The notes: generated from the sequence alone by a model not told the origin. A stretch of 63,216 nt of DNA from Lactiplantibacillus garii (GCF_003885105.1 NZ_QWZQ01000016.1:1-63216), one strand, 5' to 3'; counted from the first letter of the stretch, positions 8,547-17,574 are shown. A program made the numbers and translations.

Positions 8547-8550
8547 CGAA

Positions 8551-9072
8551 CTATTTTTCAATTTGTTGGGGCTTTACCTGAGCTTGATTAAGCCGTAATA
8601 ATTCGTCCGTCCGTAATTTATCAACAATTAATTGGGCCGCCGCAACCGTTAAACCGGCACTGGGATCTTGGTCGGAGATTGTGACGGGCGCATCCATGTG
8701 GTGGAGCTGATTAGTCAGCGCAGTAATAAAGCCATCATAAGCCCGCTTAGGGTAGCCCGTCGCCGTCACTTGATCGATTCCCTGTCGAATCTGATCTAGC
8801 GGGTAACTGGGTTTTAACAAACTGATGACAATGATATCCGCTAACTGCATAATTTGGTACTTTTTCTTAACGGGTGCCAAAATCACCTTATGCTTAACGT
8901 AATTATTAATCATCGCTGCGGTCACTTGGTCAACGCCCAACGGTTGCAACGTTTCGTTGATCAATAATAGAACCTGATCCATATACAGATCAAAATTGGG
9001 CAACTCCGTCCACTTAGGTAAAATTACCTTTTCCATCCGCGCTTGCCACGCAACGTAAGTTTCACTCGCCAT
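8551..9072 (-). CDS. DUF1836 domain protein
   Basis: This 173-residue protein carries the conserved blocks of DUF1836: WTELPNFDLYMDQVL near residue 21, AMINNYVKHKVI near 58 and KKKYQIMQLADIIVISLLK near 69. The middle section resembles a MerR-like helix-turn-helix with its YVK-hinge, so a DNA-binding role is plausible but unproven. The gene diverges from a small gene at 9219. The intergenic space has three copies of an ACTAG-containing motif that could be operators for this protein. The start has GGGAGGGG-like bases upstream. Confidence 0.8.
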   Translation of the reverse strand: MASETYVAWQARMEKVILPKWTELPNFDLYMDQVLLLINETLQPLGVDQVTAAMINNYVKHKVILAPVKKKYQIMQLADIIVISLLKPSYPLDQIRQGIDQVTATGYPKRAYDGFITALTNQLHHMDAPVTISDQDPSAGLTVAAAQLIVDKLRTDELLRLNQAQVKPQQIEK

Positions 9073-9114
9073 CTAAACCCCTCCCAACATATTAACATCA
9101 TTATATACAGATTA

Positions 9115-9150
9115 ACTAGTCTTGTAAACTAGGTAAGCTTTTAAACTAGT
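9115..9150. promoter_or_regulatory. Three ACTAG motifs in the DUF1836 divergent promoter region
   Basis: TTAACTAGT, GTAAACTAG and TTAAACTAGT recur at 9115-9120, 9126-9132 and 9143-9150. The two outer ones contain the palindrome ACTAGT. The placement between divergent genes suggests operators. No regulator is proven. Confidence 0.4.
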
Positions 9151-9218
9151 TTTCGAACGGAATATGTTATCATTTATGAGTTACGATAAATTCAATAGAA
9201 AAGTAGGTCCGATGAAAT

Positions 9219-9575
9219 ATGTACGAAATGACGAAGAAACTCCGCGTTGGTGACGACGTCAAGGAACTCATCCCCCAGGCCGTAATTGCCGGATTATGGG
9301 AGCGTCTCAAAGCGATGCGTTCGGAAAAATTACTCATTGACAGCACTATGGCAGTCATGTTCAGTGACGATTATGAAGATGATAAAATCTTTTTCATGAC
9401 GTTACAAAAGGAAGGCGCGTTTGCCAACGAATACGAAATGGCCTACGACGGTCCAAAGAACTTTCTTGGTAAGGGAACCATTGTTATTTTTAAAGACCGG
9501 CCCCGTACGATTCAAATGAGCATCTCGGATGCGAATAAACAAGCCGACGCTTCGGCTAAAGATGCTGAAAAATAA
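9219..9575 (+). CDS. Small soluble protein of unknown function
   Basis: I do not recognise this 118-residue protein with confidence. It has no signal peptide or membrane segment. The opening part (TKKLRVGDDVKELIPQAVIAG) and a single compact domain up to about residue 102 are followed by an Ala/Asp/Lys-rich tail. A distant resemblance to DUF960-type small proteins of lactic acid bacteria is possible but weak. It has its own terminator and diverges from the DUF1836 gene. Coding is likely because codon use matches the neighbours and the frame fills the gap between a promoter region and a terminator. Confidence 0.65.
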   Translation: MYEMTKKLRVGDDVKELIPQAVIAGLWERLKAMRSEKLLIDSTMAVMFSDDYEDDKIFFMTLQKEGAFANEYEMAYDGPKNFLGKGTIVIFKDRPRTIQMSISDANKQADASAKDAEK

Positions 9576-9588
9576 CCCCAACAACGGC

Positions 9589-9629
9589 AAAACGGACATT
9601 CCGAATTTAATCGGGACGCCCGTTTTTTT
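9589..9629. terminator. Terminator at the convergent junction before hsp20
   Basis: AAAACGG (9589-9595) pairs with CCGTTTT (9620-9626), and an inner CCGA/TCGG pair extends the stem. A T-run follows on the plus strand and an A/T-rich edge on the other side, so it may serve both converging genes. Confidence 0.75.
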
Positions 9630-9634
9630 AGGGT

Positions 9635-10057
9635 TTACTGAATCTCAATTTTCCCCGCACTATCACGAACTTTTTTTGGTAAGTTGACGGTCAATACGCC
9701 CGCCTGATAGTGGGCTTGAATCTGATCCTTGACGACACCTTGAACGTGAAACCGCCGGGTCAAAGCCCGTCCCGTCCGTTCACGGTGAATAATCCGTTCA
9801 TCATCGCTACCGGCCCCGTCAGTCTGGGAGCGGTACGCACGGATGGTTAACCAATTGTCTTGGTACGTAACCGTAATGGCTTCCTTATCAAAACCGGGTA
9901 ATTCCGCCGTCACGACGTAGTCATCATCGTGTTCCACGACGTCCGTTCGCATCACGAGCCGGGCGTTTAAAACGTCCTCAACCTGATGCCGTACCCGCCG
10001 TAAATTTTTTACTGGTAAGTGGTCCCACAACTGACGACCTAAACCGTACTGACGCAT
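9635..10057 (-). CDS. Small heat shock protein, Hsp20/alpha-crystallin family
   Basis: This ATP-independent cytoplasmic chaperone forms oligomers that hold unfolding proteins. The 140 residues comprise an N-terminal arm (1-35) and an alpha-crystallin domain (about 38-130) with YVVTAELPGFDKEAI and the signature AHYQAGVLTVNLPK. The short C-terminal tail contains IEI, the I-x-I oligomerisation motif. It lies 22 bases after the gene at 10080-10421 on the same strand and is probably co-transcribed with it. I found no CIRCE or CtsR box upstream of the pair, so its heat control is not evident. Confidence 0.95.
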   Translation of the reverse strand: MRQYGLGRQLWDHLPVKNLRRVRHQVEDVLNARLVMRTDVVEHDDDYVVTAELPGFDKEAITVTYQDNWLTIRAYRSQTDGAGSDDERIIHRERTGRALTRRFHVQGVVKDQIQAHYQAGVLTVNLPKKVRDSAGKIEIQ

Positions 10058-10079
10058 GTTAACTCCTCCGTCTCAACAT

Positions 10080-10421
10080 TTAGTAAGCCTTTTGGTGAAT
10101 GGCTTCCGCAAGTAATTGTAAGGCATGGTCACGGGTCCCAACTTGATCCATATCAAAGATAATCGAATCAATGTCGCCACCCTTAAAATCAAATTGTTCA
10201 AAGTAGATGTACGGATCTTCGCCGTCAACTTTTAAGAAAGCGTCAGAAATTTTCTTTTCAAAGCCTTCCGCCCAGTCTTCGTCATCCATCTGATTGAAAT
10301 CGTCGCGGGTCACGTAACCATGGTCACGAATTAAATCCATCGCTTTTTTGACATCACTATCCTGATAAACCAATTTCTTCGAATCCTCATGAATCTTAGT
10401 TTTCGTTTCTACTGGCATCAC
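10080..10421 (-). CDS. Small acidic protein of unknown function in the hsp20 operon
   Basis: I do not recognise this soluble 113-residue protein. It is rich in Asp and Glu (MDDEDWAEGFEKK, GGDIDSIIFDMD), with no membrane segment or signal peptide. Its location directly ahead of hsp20, separated by 22 bases, suggests a common transcript and perhaps a stress-related role. Either GTG 10421 or ATG 10418 could start it; GGGAG lies 7-10 bases upstream. Confidence 0.7.
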   Translation of the reverse strand: MMPVETKTKIHEDSKKLVYQDSDVKKAMDLIRDHGYVTRDDFNQMDDEDWAEGFEKKISDAFLKVDGEDPYIYFEQFDFKGGDIDSIIFDMDQVGTRDHALQLLAEAIHQKAY

Positions 10422-10494
10422 AAAAGATCTCCCTTTACTTGGTATACCCTTAGTTTAGCACCATTAACGGTAAACGTTAAACATCTTTGATCGA

Positions 10495-10523
10495 TTGCAA
10501 AATATGTGAACTATCCTTATAAT
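10495..10523 (+). promoter_or_regulatory. Promoter of the DUF21/CBS membrane protein gene
   Basis: TTGCAA (10495-10500) and TATAAT (10518-10523) are separated by 17 bases, close to the sigma-A consensus. Confidence 0.7.
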
Positions 10524-10580
10524 ATTAGCTACTTCGCGTTATACTAAAAGTAACTATTAAATGAAATGAGGAATGTTTCT

Positions 10581-11960
10581 TTGGACTCAATGGACAATGG
10601 CCAGATAGTTTTAAATTTAGTCATTATTGTCATCACGTTTTGCGTTGCCGCCTTCTTCGTTGCTTGCGAATTTGCGCTGGTTCAAACGCGACCAAGCGCC
10701 TTGGAAGAAGAACAAAAGAAGCGTGATAAGCCTTCTAAGCGGATTGCGACCTCCCTCCACATGGTCCACAACTTAAACGAATACCTTTCTACGACCCAAG
10801 TGGGGGTTTCCTTAGCTGGGATCATCTTAGGGTGGATTGGTGAACAAACCACGGAACACTTCGTTTTGCAGTTACTCGCCCTCTTTAATCTCTCGATTGC
10901 TACCTCCGTTTTACGCGGGATCAGCATCGTCATCGGGGTCTTTTTACTGACTTACTTAGAAGTTGTTTTAACGGAAATCGTTCCAAAAAACATTGCGATT
11001 GACATGCCTTTAAAGGTAATGGCCGTCATTACCACGCCATTACGGTGGTTCCACGTTATTTTCTACCCGTTCGTCTGGTTATTAAACGTTTCGTCCGCTG
11101 GGGTTGTCAAAATGTTGGGGATTCCCGTTGCGAACGAAGATAATGACGTTTATTCTCAGGCCGAAATTTTAAACCTTTCGCGTAATGCCGTTTCTGGCGG
11201 TCAGTTGGAACGTGACGACTACCTCTACATGGAACGAGCGTTTGAATTTAACGATAAAATTGCTAAGGATATTATGATTGACCGCACCCAGTTAGTCGTA
11301 ATTGATATCAACGATACGGTTAAGCAAGCCATCCGGGTTTACTTACAGAAGCGTTTTAGCCGGCTACCCGTCGTAGCAAATAATGACAAGGATAAGATTC
11401 TGGGTTACGTTTACAACTACGATTTAATTCGTCAGGGTGAAGTTGACGACGATATTCGGGTCAACAAGGTCCTGCGTAACATCATTACCATTCCCGAAAC
11501 GACCCCTATTCAAGCCATTCTACAGAAAATGATCGACAAGCAGACCCCCATCGTGGTCGTTGTTGATGAATACGGTGGGACGAGTGGGATCGTCACGGAT
11601 AAGGACATTTACGAAGAACTCTTCGGAACGGTCAACGACGAAATCGACAACGTTTCCAATGAATATATCGACAAACAGGCTAACGGGACGTACCGAATCA
11701 GCGGTAAAATGACCATTTACGACTTCGAACGGTATTTCAAGACCGACTTACAAGAATTTGAAGACTCCGACGTGGTCACTTTGACCGGTTACATTTTGGA
11801 TAACTTCCCCAAAATTCAGGCTGGCGATACGATTCAAATCGGTAACTTCAATTTTAAGGCCCTCGACTTCGAGAACGCCTACATCAATTGGTTTGAAGTT
11901 AGTGAACAGACCGTAACGCCAAGTACCACCGATGAAGCGGACGATTCTGATAAAAAATAA
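10581..11960 (+). CDS. HlyC/CorC (CNNM-like) family membrane protein with DUF21 and CBS domains
   Basis: Domains in order are an N-terminal CNNM/DUF21 membrane domain (about residues 5-190, with several hydrophobic helices and the EFALVQTRPS motif), a CBS pair (about 210-330, with RFSRLPVV and VVVDEYGGTSGIVT), and a C-terminal CorC/HlyC transporter-associated domain (about 345-430). Homologues are linked to magnesium efflux or homeostasis, although older names call them haemolysins. GAGGA at 10568-10572 lies eight bases before TTG 10581, so I place the start there, giving 459 residues. The ATG at 10566 overlaps the ribosome binding site. A strong terminator follows. Confidence 0.9.
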   Translation: MDSMDNGQIVLNLVIIVITFCVAAFFVACEFALVQTRPSALEEEQKKRDKPSKRIATSLHMVHNLNEYLSTTQVGVSLAGIILGWIGEQTTEHFVLQLLALFNLSIATSVLRGISIVIGVFLLTYLEVVLTEIVPKNIAIDMPLKVMAVITTPLRWFHVIFYPFVWLLNVSSAGVVKMLGIPVANEDNDVYSQAEILNLSRNAVSGGQLERDDYLYMERAFEFNDKIAKDIMIDRTQLVVIDINDTVKQAIRVYLQKRFSRLPVVANNDKDKILGYVYNYDLIRQGEVDDDIRVNKVLRNIITIPETTPIQAILQKMIDKQTPIVVVVDEYGGTSGIVTDKDIYEELFGTVNDEIDNVSNEYIDKQANGTYRISGKMTIYDFERYFKTDLQEFEDSDVVTLTGYILDNFPKIQAGDTIQIGNFNFKALDFENAYINWFEVSEQTVTPSTTDEADDSDKK

Positions 11961-11987
11961 TTCGTTTAAGCTTTCTTAAGCCTAATT

Positions 11988-12034
11988 AAAAACTGCAATC
12001 TGCGCATCTTAAAAGTTGCCAGATTGCAGTTTTT
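11988..12034 (+). terminator. Terminator of the DUF21/CBS gene
   Basis: AAAAACTGCAATCTG (11988-12002) pairs perfectly with CAGATTGCAGTTTTT (12020-12034), followed by more T residues. Confidence 0.9.
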
Positions 12035-12188
12035 ATTTTGATGTCTGGCTAATTCACCGCTAACTTTTTGACCTGACCATCCCCCTCACTATTTAGAAAC
12101 GTTTACATCAACTAACAGAAGTTGTTTGCAAATCAATAGGTCACAGCGTAAACTGAACATAAACGTAAACAGAAATGAGGAACTGGCT

Positions 12189-12662
12189 GTGAGTGAATCA
12201 ACAATTAATATTATCTACATTTCAATCGAAGGTAATACCCGTTCATTTGTAACAGGTATGCAGGATTATGCCAAAACCCAGCACGCTGCGGATGAAAGTA
12301 ACCCCTTGATCACCCTCAAAGAAATTAGTGAACAAACGGACTTTGCAATTGAAACCAAGCCCTACTTTGCGTTCGTTCCCACCTATTTAGACGGTGGAAA
12401 CGGGATTGACAACGGCGTTAAAGAGTTAATGACCAACGTCTTAGGTGAATACTTAAACTATGACCAAAATCCCCGTTTCTGCTTAGGCGTAGTAGGTAGT
12501 GGTAACCGTAACTTTAACGAACAGTACTGCTTAACTGCCCGCCGTTACGCGGAACAGTTGGATACGGACCTGATTGCCGACTACGAACTACGGGGAACCT
12601 CCGTAGATACCGAACGGATTTACAACGTGATGAAGGAACGCTTAGCCGCGTACACTAAATAA
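12189..12662 (+). CDS. nrdI: NrdI-family flavodoxin (ribonucleotide reductase maturation protein)
   Basis: This flavodoxin-like protein binds FMN and generates the oxidant that activates the manganese cofactor of class Ib ribonucleotide reductase. The N-terminal phosphate loop SIEGNTRSF and the later VGSGNRNFNEQYC are characteristic. The start is GTG 12189, with GAGGAA six bases upstream, giving 157 residues; the longer reading from 12126 lacks a ribosome binding site. No nrdE, nrdF or nrdH lies nearby, so this copy stands apart from its partner enzyme. A strong terminator follows, shared with the converging MFS gene. Confidence 0.9.
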   Translation: MSESTINIIYISIEGNTRSFVTGMQDYAKTQHAADESNPLITLKEISEQTDFAIETKPYFAFVPTYLDGGNGIDNGVKELMTNVLGEYLNYDQNPRFCLGVVGSGNRNFNEQYCLTARRYAEQLDTDLIADYELRGTSVDTERIYNVMKERLAAYTK

Positions 12663-12669
12663 TCGATAT

Positions 12670-12709
12670 AAAAAGGATTCAAGACGCTGACCGTCTTGAA
12701 TCCTTTTTT
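12670..12709. terminator. Bidirectional terminator between nrdI and the MFS gene
   Basis: A 17-base-pair perfect stem (12670-12686 with 12692-12708, core GGATTCAAGACG) has a five-base loop with T-runs on both outer sides. Confidence 0.92.
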
Positions 12710-12738
12710 GCAGTATCAGCTACCACGTTTAATTTCCA

Positions 12739-13905
12739 TCAACCATTCAATAAATTTTCCCGTTTAGCCCTTAATAAAACCAGCGCCAAGCTTCCAAGCA
12801 TCAAAATCGTTACGGTAATAAAAAGAACTGAGTAAGTAAACTGAGCCACCATCATCCCGCCAAATAAGGGGCCCACGGCTCGTCCTAGTGATAACGCCAT
12901 GTTGTAGCGTCCCTGATACTTGCCACGCTGATTATCGGCCGCCATATCATCGACCCAGGCTGGCGCGATTGGTAAGCCAATCACTTCCCCAACCGTTAAA
13001 ACAACCATGATAATGATAAAGTCCACGTATTGCCGGGCAAAAACGAGGCCCAAAAATGACAGGGCAAATAACGTGATACCTACTCCCACCTGAGTTCCAA
13101 TTTTAAAGTGCTCGTTAAACCGGGACACAATCGGCTGGCTGCCAATAATTAATAACCCGTTAATGGTCCAAACTTCGCTATAGCGCCGGAACGGAATGCC
13201 TAAGTTTGTCATGTGAACGGATAAAATACTTTCCCACAAGGCGTAACTTAAATAAATCGTAAAAATCATAAAGGCAATCATCCAGATCAACTGGCGGTGA
13301 CTACGCGGGGTAGTGTCCTGACCACGTGGTTGGGCCGCCGTTTCCCGGCTAGTTGCCGGAGCCACGTTGAAGGTACTGAACACGATTCCCATTAGGCCCA
13401 CGTAGCAAGCGGTGGTCACCACAAAAACCACGCTAATTCCTAATTCCAATAAATAACCAACGAGCAACGTTCCAATCACGACACCAACGTTGAGCGCCAT
13501 GTATAACATGTTAAACACGTAGCGATTCGACCGCGTCGTGACGGTGGCAGCGTACGAGTTCACCACCGTCATACTAATGCCGTCGCCAAACCCGACGATG
13601 ACTAGTCCAACGGCGTACGGCCACAGACTATGCCAAAGGATCAGGGTCGCTAAGGTCAACGTTGAGATTCCCCCGCCTAAAATGGCCGTCCAGTACGGGC
13701 GCCACTGATCAAACAACCGACCGCCAACGTAGTTTCCAGCAATCATGGCCATAGACATCACGAACAAAACAATTCCCGAAAACGTTAAGCTCTGTTTTAA
13801 ATAATTATGCATGTAAATCGTTGTTAACGGCCACATGAATGCGGCCCCCGCGTTATTAAGTAAGTTGGCCAGAAATAGCCAACGTAACCGTACTTCTCTT
13901 TGCAT
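12739..13905 (-). CDS. Major facilitator superfamily transporter
   Basis: This 388-residue protein has about twelve hydrophobic segments. The loop signature after the second helix, GGRLFDQWRPYW (about 60-71), is the MFS motif-A region. A cytoplasmic loop near 190-205 divides two six-helix halves. The overall look is of the MdtG/YttB-like drug-proton antiporter group, but the substrate is unknown. The gene begins 19 bases after fumC and is probably in its operon; whether this means transport of a fumarate-related acid is speculation. It ends at a shared bidirectional terminator. Confidence 0.9.
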   Translation of the reverse strand: MQREVRLRWLFLANLLNNAGAAFMWPLTTIYMHNYLKQSLTFSGIVLFVMSMAMIAGNYVGGRLFDQWRPYWTAILGGGISTLTLATLILWHSLWPYAVGLVIVGFGDGISMTVVNSYAATVTTRSNRYVFNMLYMALNVGVVIGTLLVGYLLELGISVVFVVTTACYVGLMGIVFSTFNVAPATSRETAAQPRGQDTTPRSHRQLIWMIAFMIFTIYLSYALWESILSVHMTNLGIPFRRYSEVWTINGLLIIGSQPIVSRFNEHFKIGTQVGVGITLFALSFLGLVFARQYVDFIIIMVVLTVGEVIGLPIAPAWVDDMAADNQRGKYQGRYNMALSLGRAVGPLFGGMMVAQFTYSVLFITVTILMLGSLALVLLRAKRENLLNG

Positions 13906-13924
13906 TCATTTCACCAATTTCCTA

Positions 13925-15310
13925 TTATTGCCGGTCGAGGTTGGTCATCTTGAGCGGATCGACCCATAAATCAAAGTCCGCTGCCGACACGTAACCACTC
14001 TTTAGAGCCGCTTCCCGTAAAGTTAGTCCCGCGCGTTCCGCAGTTTGCGCAATTTCCGCCGCCCGATGGTACCCGATGTGGGGGGACAACGCCGTAACCG
14101 TCATTAACGACTGGTCAACTAATGCCCGCATCCGCTTCTCGTTAACGGTCATGCCCCGCACTAACTTATTGGTCAGTCCATCGATGGTCCCGGTCAACAA
14201 TTCGGCCGATTCCAAAAAGGCGGCAATGATCACCGGCTTGTAAACGTTCATTTCAAAGTTTCCCTGGCTCGCAGCAAAATCAATCGTGACGTCGTTACCC
14301 ATGACCCGGGCCGCAGCCATCGTTAACGCTTCGATTTGGGTTGGGTTAACCTTCCCCGGCATAATCGAAGAACCCGGTTCATTGGCTGGAATCGTCAATT
14401 CGCCGTAACCGGCCCGCGGGCCACTGGCCAAAAAGCGGATGTCATTACCGATTTTTACCAGGTCAGCCGCAAGCGTCTTTAACGCCCCGTGGACGACGTT
14501 TAATCCCGAATGAGCCGCTAACCCCGCAAAATCGTTATCCGCCACCTCGAAAGCTTGGTGGTAAGTCGTCGCAAGTTCCGTCACCATCTGTCGATCAAAG
14601 CCCGGTTGCGTATTTAAACCGGTTCCGACCGCGGTCCCCCCAATTGGCAAAGCTAACAGGGTTGGTTGTAACTGTTGCAAATAATCCCGGTCACGCTTTA
14701 ACGTGCTGACCCAGCCACTAACTTCCTGCCCAAAGGTTAGGGGCGTCGCGTCCTGTAAGTGGGTCCGCCCAATCTTGACCGTTCGCCAGTACTGGTGTTG
14801 CTTTTCGGTTAACGCCGTAATCAACGTCGCCACCGTCGTTAATAATGGTGCTAACACTTGGAGTGCCGCAATGTTCATAGCGGTGGGAAACGTATCGTTT
14901 GAACTCTGAGACTGGTTAATATCATCATTCGGCCGCACCGGCGTCGTTGGATCTAATTGAGCCGCGACGTGGGCAAGCACCTCGTTTACGTTCATATTAG
15001 TTTGGGTCCCCGACCCGGTTTGATAAACGTGTAGTGGAAAATCGACCATTAAATGGGCGTCATCTAACGCTAACAACTGGTCAGCAGCCCGAGTAATCAC
15101 TGCGGCCTTGGCCGCACTTAAGTGACCCGAGTCTCCATTTACCCGGGCCGCGGCCCGCTTAATTTGTAATAATGCCCGGATAACTTGGACGGGCATTACC
15201 ACGCCATGGGGAAAATTATGGCGACTACGTTCCGTTTGGGGTCCCCATAAGGCCGTACTTGGAATTCTGACCGTCCCTAACGTATCCGCTTCTTCACGAT
15301 ATGTTGTCAT
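13925..15310 (-). CDS. fumC: Fumarate hydratase, class II
   Basis: The enzyme interconverts fumarate and L-malate. It is the iron-free class II type, a homotetramer of the aspartase/fumarase superfamily. The 461-residue length is standard. The superfamily signature GSSIMPGKVNP lies near residues 311-321, with TGSGTQTNMNVNEV and the active-site GRTHLQDATP upstream. In lactobacilli it often works in partial TCA reactions that make succinate or recycle malate. The start ATG 15310 has GGAGGG upstream. An MFS transporter gene follows after 19 bases. A divergent small membrane protein gene starts at 15595. Confidence 0.97.
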   Translation of the reverse strand: MTTYREEADTLGTVRIPSTALWGPQTERSRHNFPHGVVMPVQVIRALLQIKRAAARVNGDSGHLSAAKAAVITRAADQLLALDDAHLMVDFPLHVYQTGSGTQTNMNVNEVLAHVAAQLDPTTPVRPNDDINQSQSSNDTFPTAMNIAALQVLAPLLTTVATLITALTEKQHQYWRTVKIGRTHLQDATPLTFGQEVSGWVSTLKRDRDYLQQLQPTLLALPIGGTAVGTGLNTQPGFDRQMVTELATTYHQAFEVADNDFAGLAAHSGLNVVHGALKTLAADLVKIGNDIRFLASGPRAGYGELTIPANEPGSSIMPGKVNPTQIEALTMAAARVMGNDVTIDFAASQGNFEMNVYKPVIIAAFLESAELLTGTIDGLTNKLVRGMTVNEKRMRALVDQSLMTVTALSPHIGYHRAAEIAQTAERAGLTLREAALKSGYVSAADFDLWVDPLKMTNLDRQ

Positions 15311-15594
15311 TTAAAACCCTCCTCATTTGATCCCACGGTAATTTGTCTTAATAACTAATACATACAATTAGCTGTAATCACCACGGTTACCCTTCAGTAT
15401 ACGCTCCCGGACCGTTTTCGCCTATCTTAGCGTTCAACCGAATGAATTTTAAACTTCAGTTTGCTTAACCGGTGAGCAGCGCTAAAAATTAACTTTGAAA
15501 CGTCCGTTTTTAAAACCGAATATCGACTATCCGTCCCGATGATTGCTATAATACATGTAAGTGCTTTGTGAATTTAAAAGAACGAGGTGACAGT

Positions 15595-15948
15595 ATGTCG
15601 ACAAACAGCTTTGGCTTAGCGGCCGGCTTTTTAGTCATTTTAATCATCTGGATCTATCAGCGGGTCCGGATGCCCAAGATGCATTCGCTAGCAGGATACA
15701 TGTCTCGGCGCGCCATTAAGACTGAAGAAACGTGGCAATTTGCACAACGCTTCTACTCTACTTTTGGCATCGAAATCTTCACGATTTTATTTTTAGGTGC
15801 GGTTGCCGGTGGCCTGTTTAACATTGCTTGGCTGCAAAGTGTCAACGTTCAAGCGGTGGCACTGGGGATTGCCCTAATACTTCAAAACATTGCCACCGAA
15901 CGGGAACTGCGTCACGCCTTTCCTAACGACCACGTCAATCAAGGTTAG
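15595..15948 (+). CDS. Small membrane protein, possibly SdpI-like
   Basis: The protein is 117 residues with three hydrophobic segments (about 5-21, 55-72 and 82-98). The stretch RAIKTEETWQFAQRFYS between the first and second segments recalls the conserved W-x-x-A region of SdpI/YfhL-type membrane proteins, but the match is short. ATG 15595 follows GAGGTGA at 15584-15590. The gene has an extended -10 promoter (TGCTATAAT near 15544) and stands alone between divergent fumC and zwf. Function is unknown. Confidence 0.7.
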   Translation: MSTNSFGLAAGFLVILIIWIYQRVRMPKMHSLAGYMSRRAIKTEETWQFAQRFYSTFGIEIFTILFLGAVAGGLFNIAWLQSVNVQAVALGIALILQNIATERELRHAFPNDHVNQG

Positions 15949-16089
15949 CTGAGATTAACCTTGCTGATACTTTATAATTGACCAATAATACTAATTGCTT
16001 AATATTAGTAATGGTAGCTTTTACATTTTTAATTTAATTCCAACTAAGCGTCATTTTATAAATAAAATTTTAGTAAAGAAGGTTAATTG

Positions 16090-17574
16090 ATGAGTAAAGA
16101 AAAAATTGCCTTATTCACCATCTTTGGCGGTACCGGCGACTTAGCTCAACGTAAACTGTACCCTTCCCTATTCAAGCTTTATCAGAAGGGCTATTTAAAG
16201 GAACACTTTGCCGTAATCGGAACTGCCCGGCGGCCCTGGACGAATGAACACTATCACGGTGTCATTACGGACTCTTTGGCAAGTTTAAACGCCGACCCGG
16301 CCACGGTTGCTAAGTTTGCGGGCCACTTCTATTACCAATCTCACGACGTGACGGATGCCCAACACTACGTCACTTTAAAGCAATTATCCGAAAAGTTAGA
16401 CGCTCAGTACGGTTTACAGGGAAATCGGATTTTCTACTTAGCCATGGCGCCGAACTTCTTTGGCACGATCGCCCAACACTTGCGGTCTGAAAACATCTTA
16501 ACGCCCAACGGTTTTAACCGGGTCATTATTGAAAAGCCGTTTGGTCACGACTTTGAAAGTGCCAAGGAACTGAACGATCAGTTAACCGCCACGTTTAACG
16601 AAAATCAAATTTATCGGATTGACCACTACTTAGGCAAAGAAATGATTCAAAACATTTCGGCCATTCGTTTCGGCAACAATATTTGGGAATCACTGTGGAA
16701 CAACCGTTACATTTCAAACGTTCAGGTTACTTTGAGTGAAAAACTGGGCGTCGAAGAACGGGCCGTTTACTACGATAACAGTGGTGCCCTCCGTGACATG
16801 GTTCAAAACCACATTTTACAAATTTTAAGCCTGTTGACAATGGATCAACCGGTCGAGTTTACGGAAAAAGATATTGACGTCGAAAAAGTTAAGGCTTTGC
16901 GCAGCTTACGACCACTTAAGCCAGAAGAAGTTGCCACCAACTTTGTTCGCGGACAATACGCCGCGGATGGTGACGTTAAAGCGTACCGCAACGAAGATAA
17001 GATTTCGCCGGATTCCAACACGGACACCTTCGTTGCCGGCAAAGTCATGATTGACAATTTCCGCTGGTCGGGGGTTCCGTTCTACGTCCGGACCGGGAAA
17101 CGCTTAGCTGACAAATTTACTCGCATCGACGTAGTCTTTAAACGACCGATCGTTAACATTTTTAACCACGACGACGTTCGGGAAAACGATGACGCGGCCA
17201 CGAGTTTAGCCCCCAACGTTCTAACGATCAACGTAGAACCAACCGAAGGGGTTGAATTACGAATGAACGCCAAGGCCCTCGGACAAGGTTTTGCAACCAC
17301 GCCGGTCAAATTAAACTTTGCCCACGACGCTGCAGCAACCGCTAATAGTCCCGAAGCTTACGAACGCTTACTGCACGATGCTTTGAACGGGGACGCCACT
17401 AACTTTACTCACTGGAAAGAAGTCGCTTACTCCTGGAAGTTTGTTGACGTTATTCAGAAGTATTGGGACGAACACACGCCCGACTTTCCTAACTACCGTC
17501 CAGGTTCGATGGGACCGGACGCGTCTGACGAACTCCTTCGTCAAGACGGTCACGAATGGATTTATAAAGAATAA
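16090..17574 (+). CDS. zwf: Glucose-6-phosphate 1-dehydrogenase
   Basis: The enzyme oxidises glucose 6-phosphate to 6-phosphogluconolactone with NADP+, the entry into the oxidative pentose-phosphate route that feeds phosphoketolase. The Rossmann motif is FGGTGDLAQRKLYP (about 11-24), and the catalytic block RIDHYLGKE lies near 175-183. The 494-residue length is typical. ATG 16090 is chosen because AGAAGG lies six bases upstream. The gene is monocistronic, with a perfect palindromic terminator. 6-Phosphogluconate dehydrogenase is not adjacent. Confidence 0.97.
   Translation: MSKEKIALFTIFGGTGDLAQRKLYPSLFKLYQKGYLKEHFAVIGTARRPWTNEHYHGVITDSLASLNADPATVAKFAGHFYYQSHDVTDAQHYVTLKQLSEKLDAQYGLQGNRIFYLAMAPNFFGTIAQHLRSENILTPNGFNRVIIEKPFGHDFESAKELNDQLTATFNENQIYRIDHYLGKEMIQNISAIRFGNNIWESLWNNRYISNVQVTLSEKLGVEERAVYYDNSGALRDMVQNHILQILSLLTMDQPVEFTEKDIDVEKVKALRSLRPLKPEEVATNFVRGQYAADGDVKAYRNEDKISPDSNTDTFVAGKVMIDNFRWSGVPFYVRTGKRLADKFTRIDVVFKRPIVNIFNHDDVRENDDAATSLAPNVLTINVEPTEGVELRMNAKALGQGFATTPVKLNFAHDAAATANSPEAYERLLHDALNGDATNFTHWKEVAYSWKFVDVIQKYWDEHTPDFPNYRPGSMGPDASDELLRQDGHEWIYKE

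Noticed and set aside
10422-10565. A search for CIRCE or CtsR sites before the hsp20 operon
   Set aside because: No GAGTGCTAA inverted repeat or tandem GTCAAA motif is present, so heat-shock control by these regulators is not supported.
12071-12140. A cre-like GAAACGTTTACA upstream of nrdI
   Set aside because: It differs from the consensus at two positions and I see no well-placed promoter, so I do not list it as a site.
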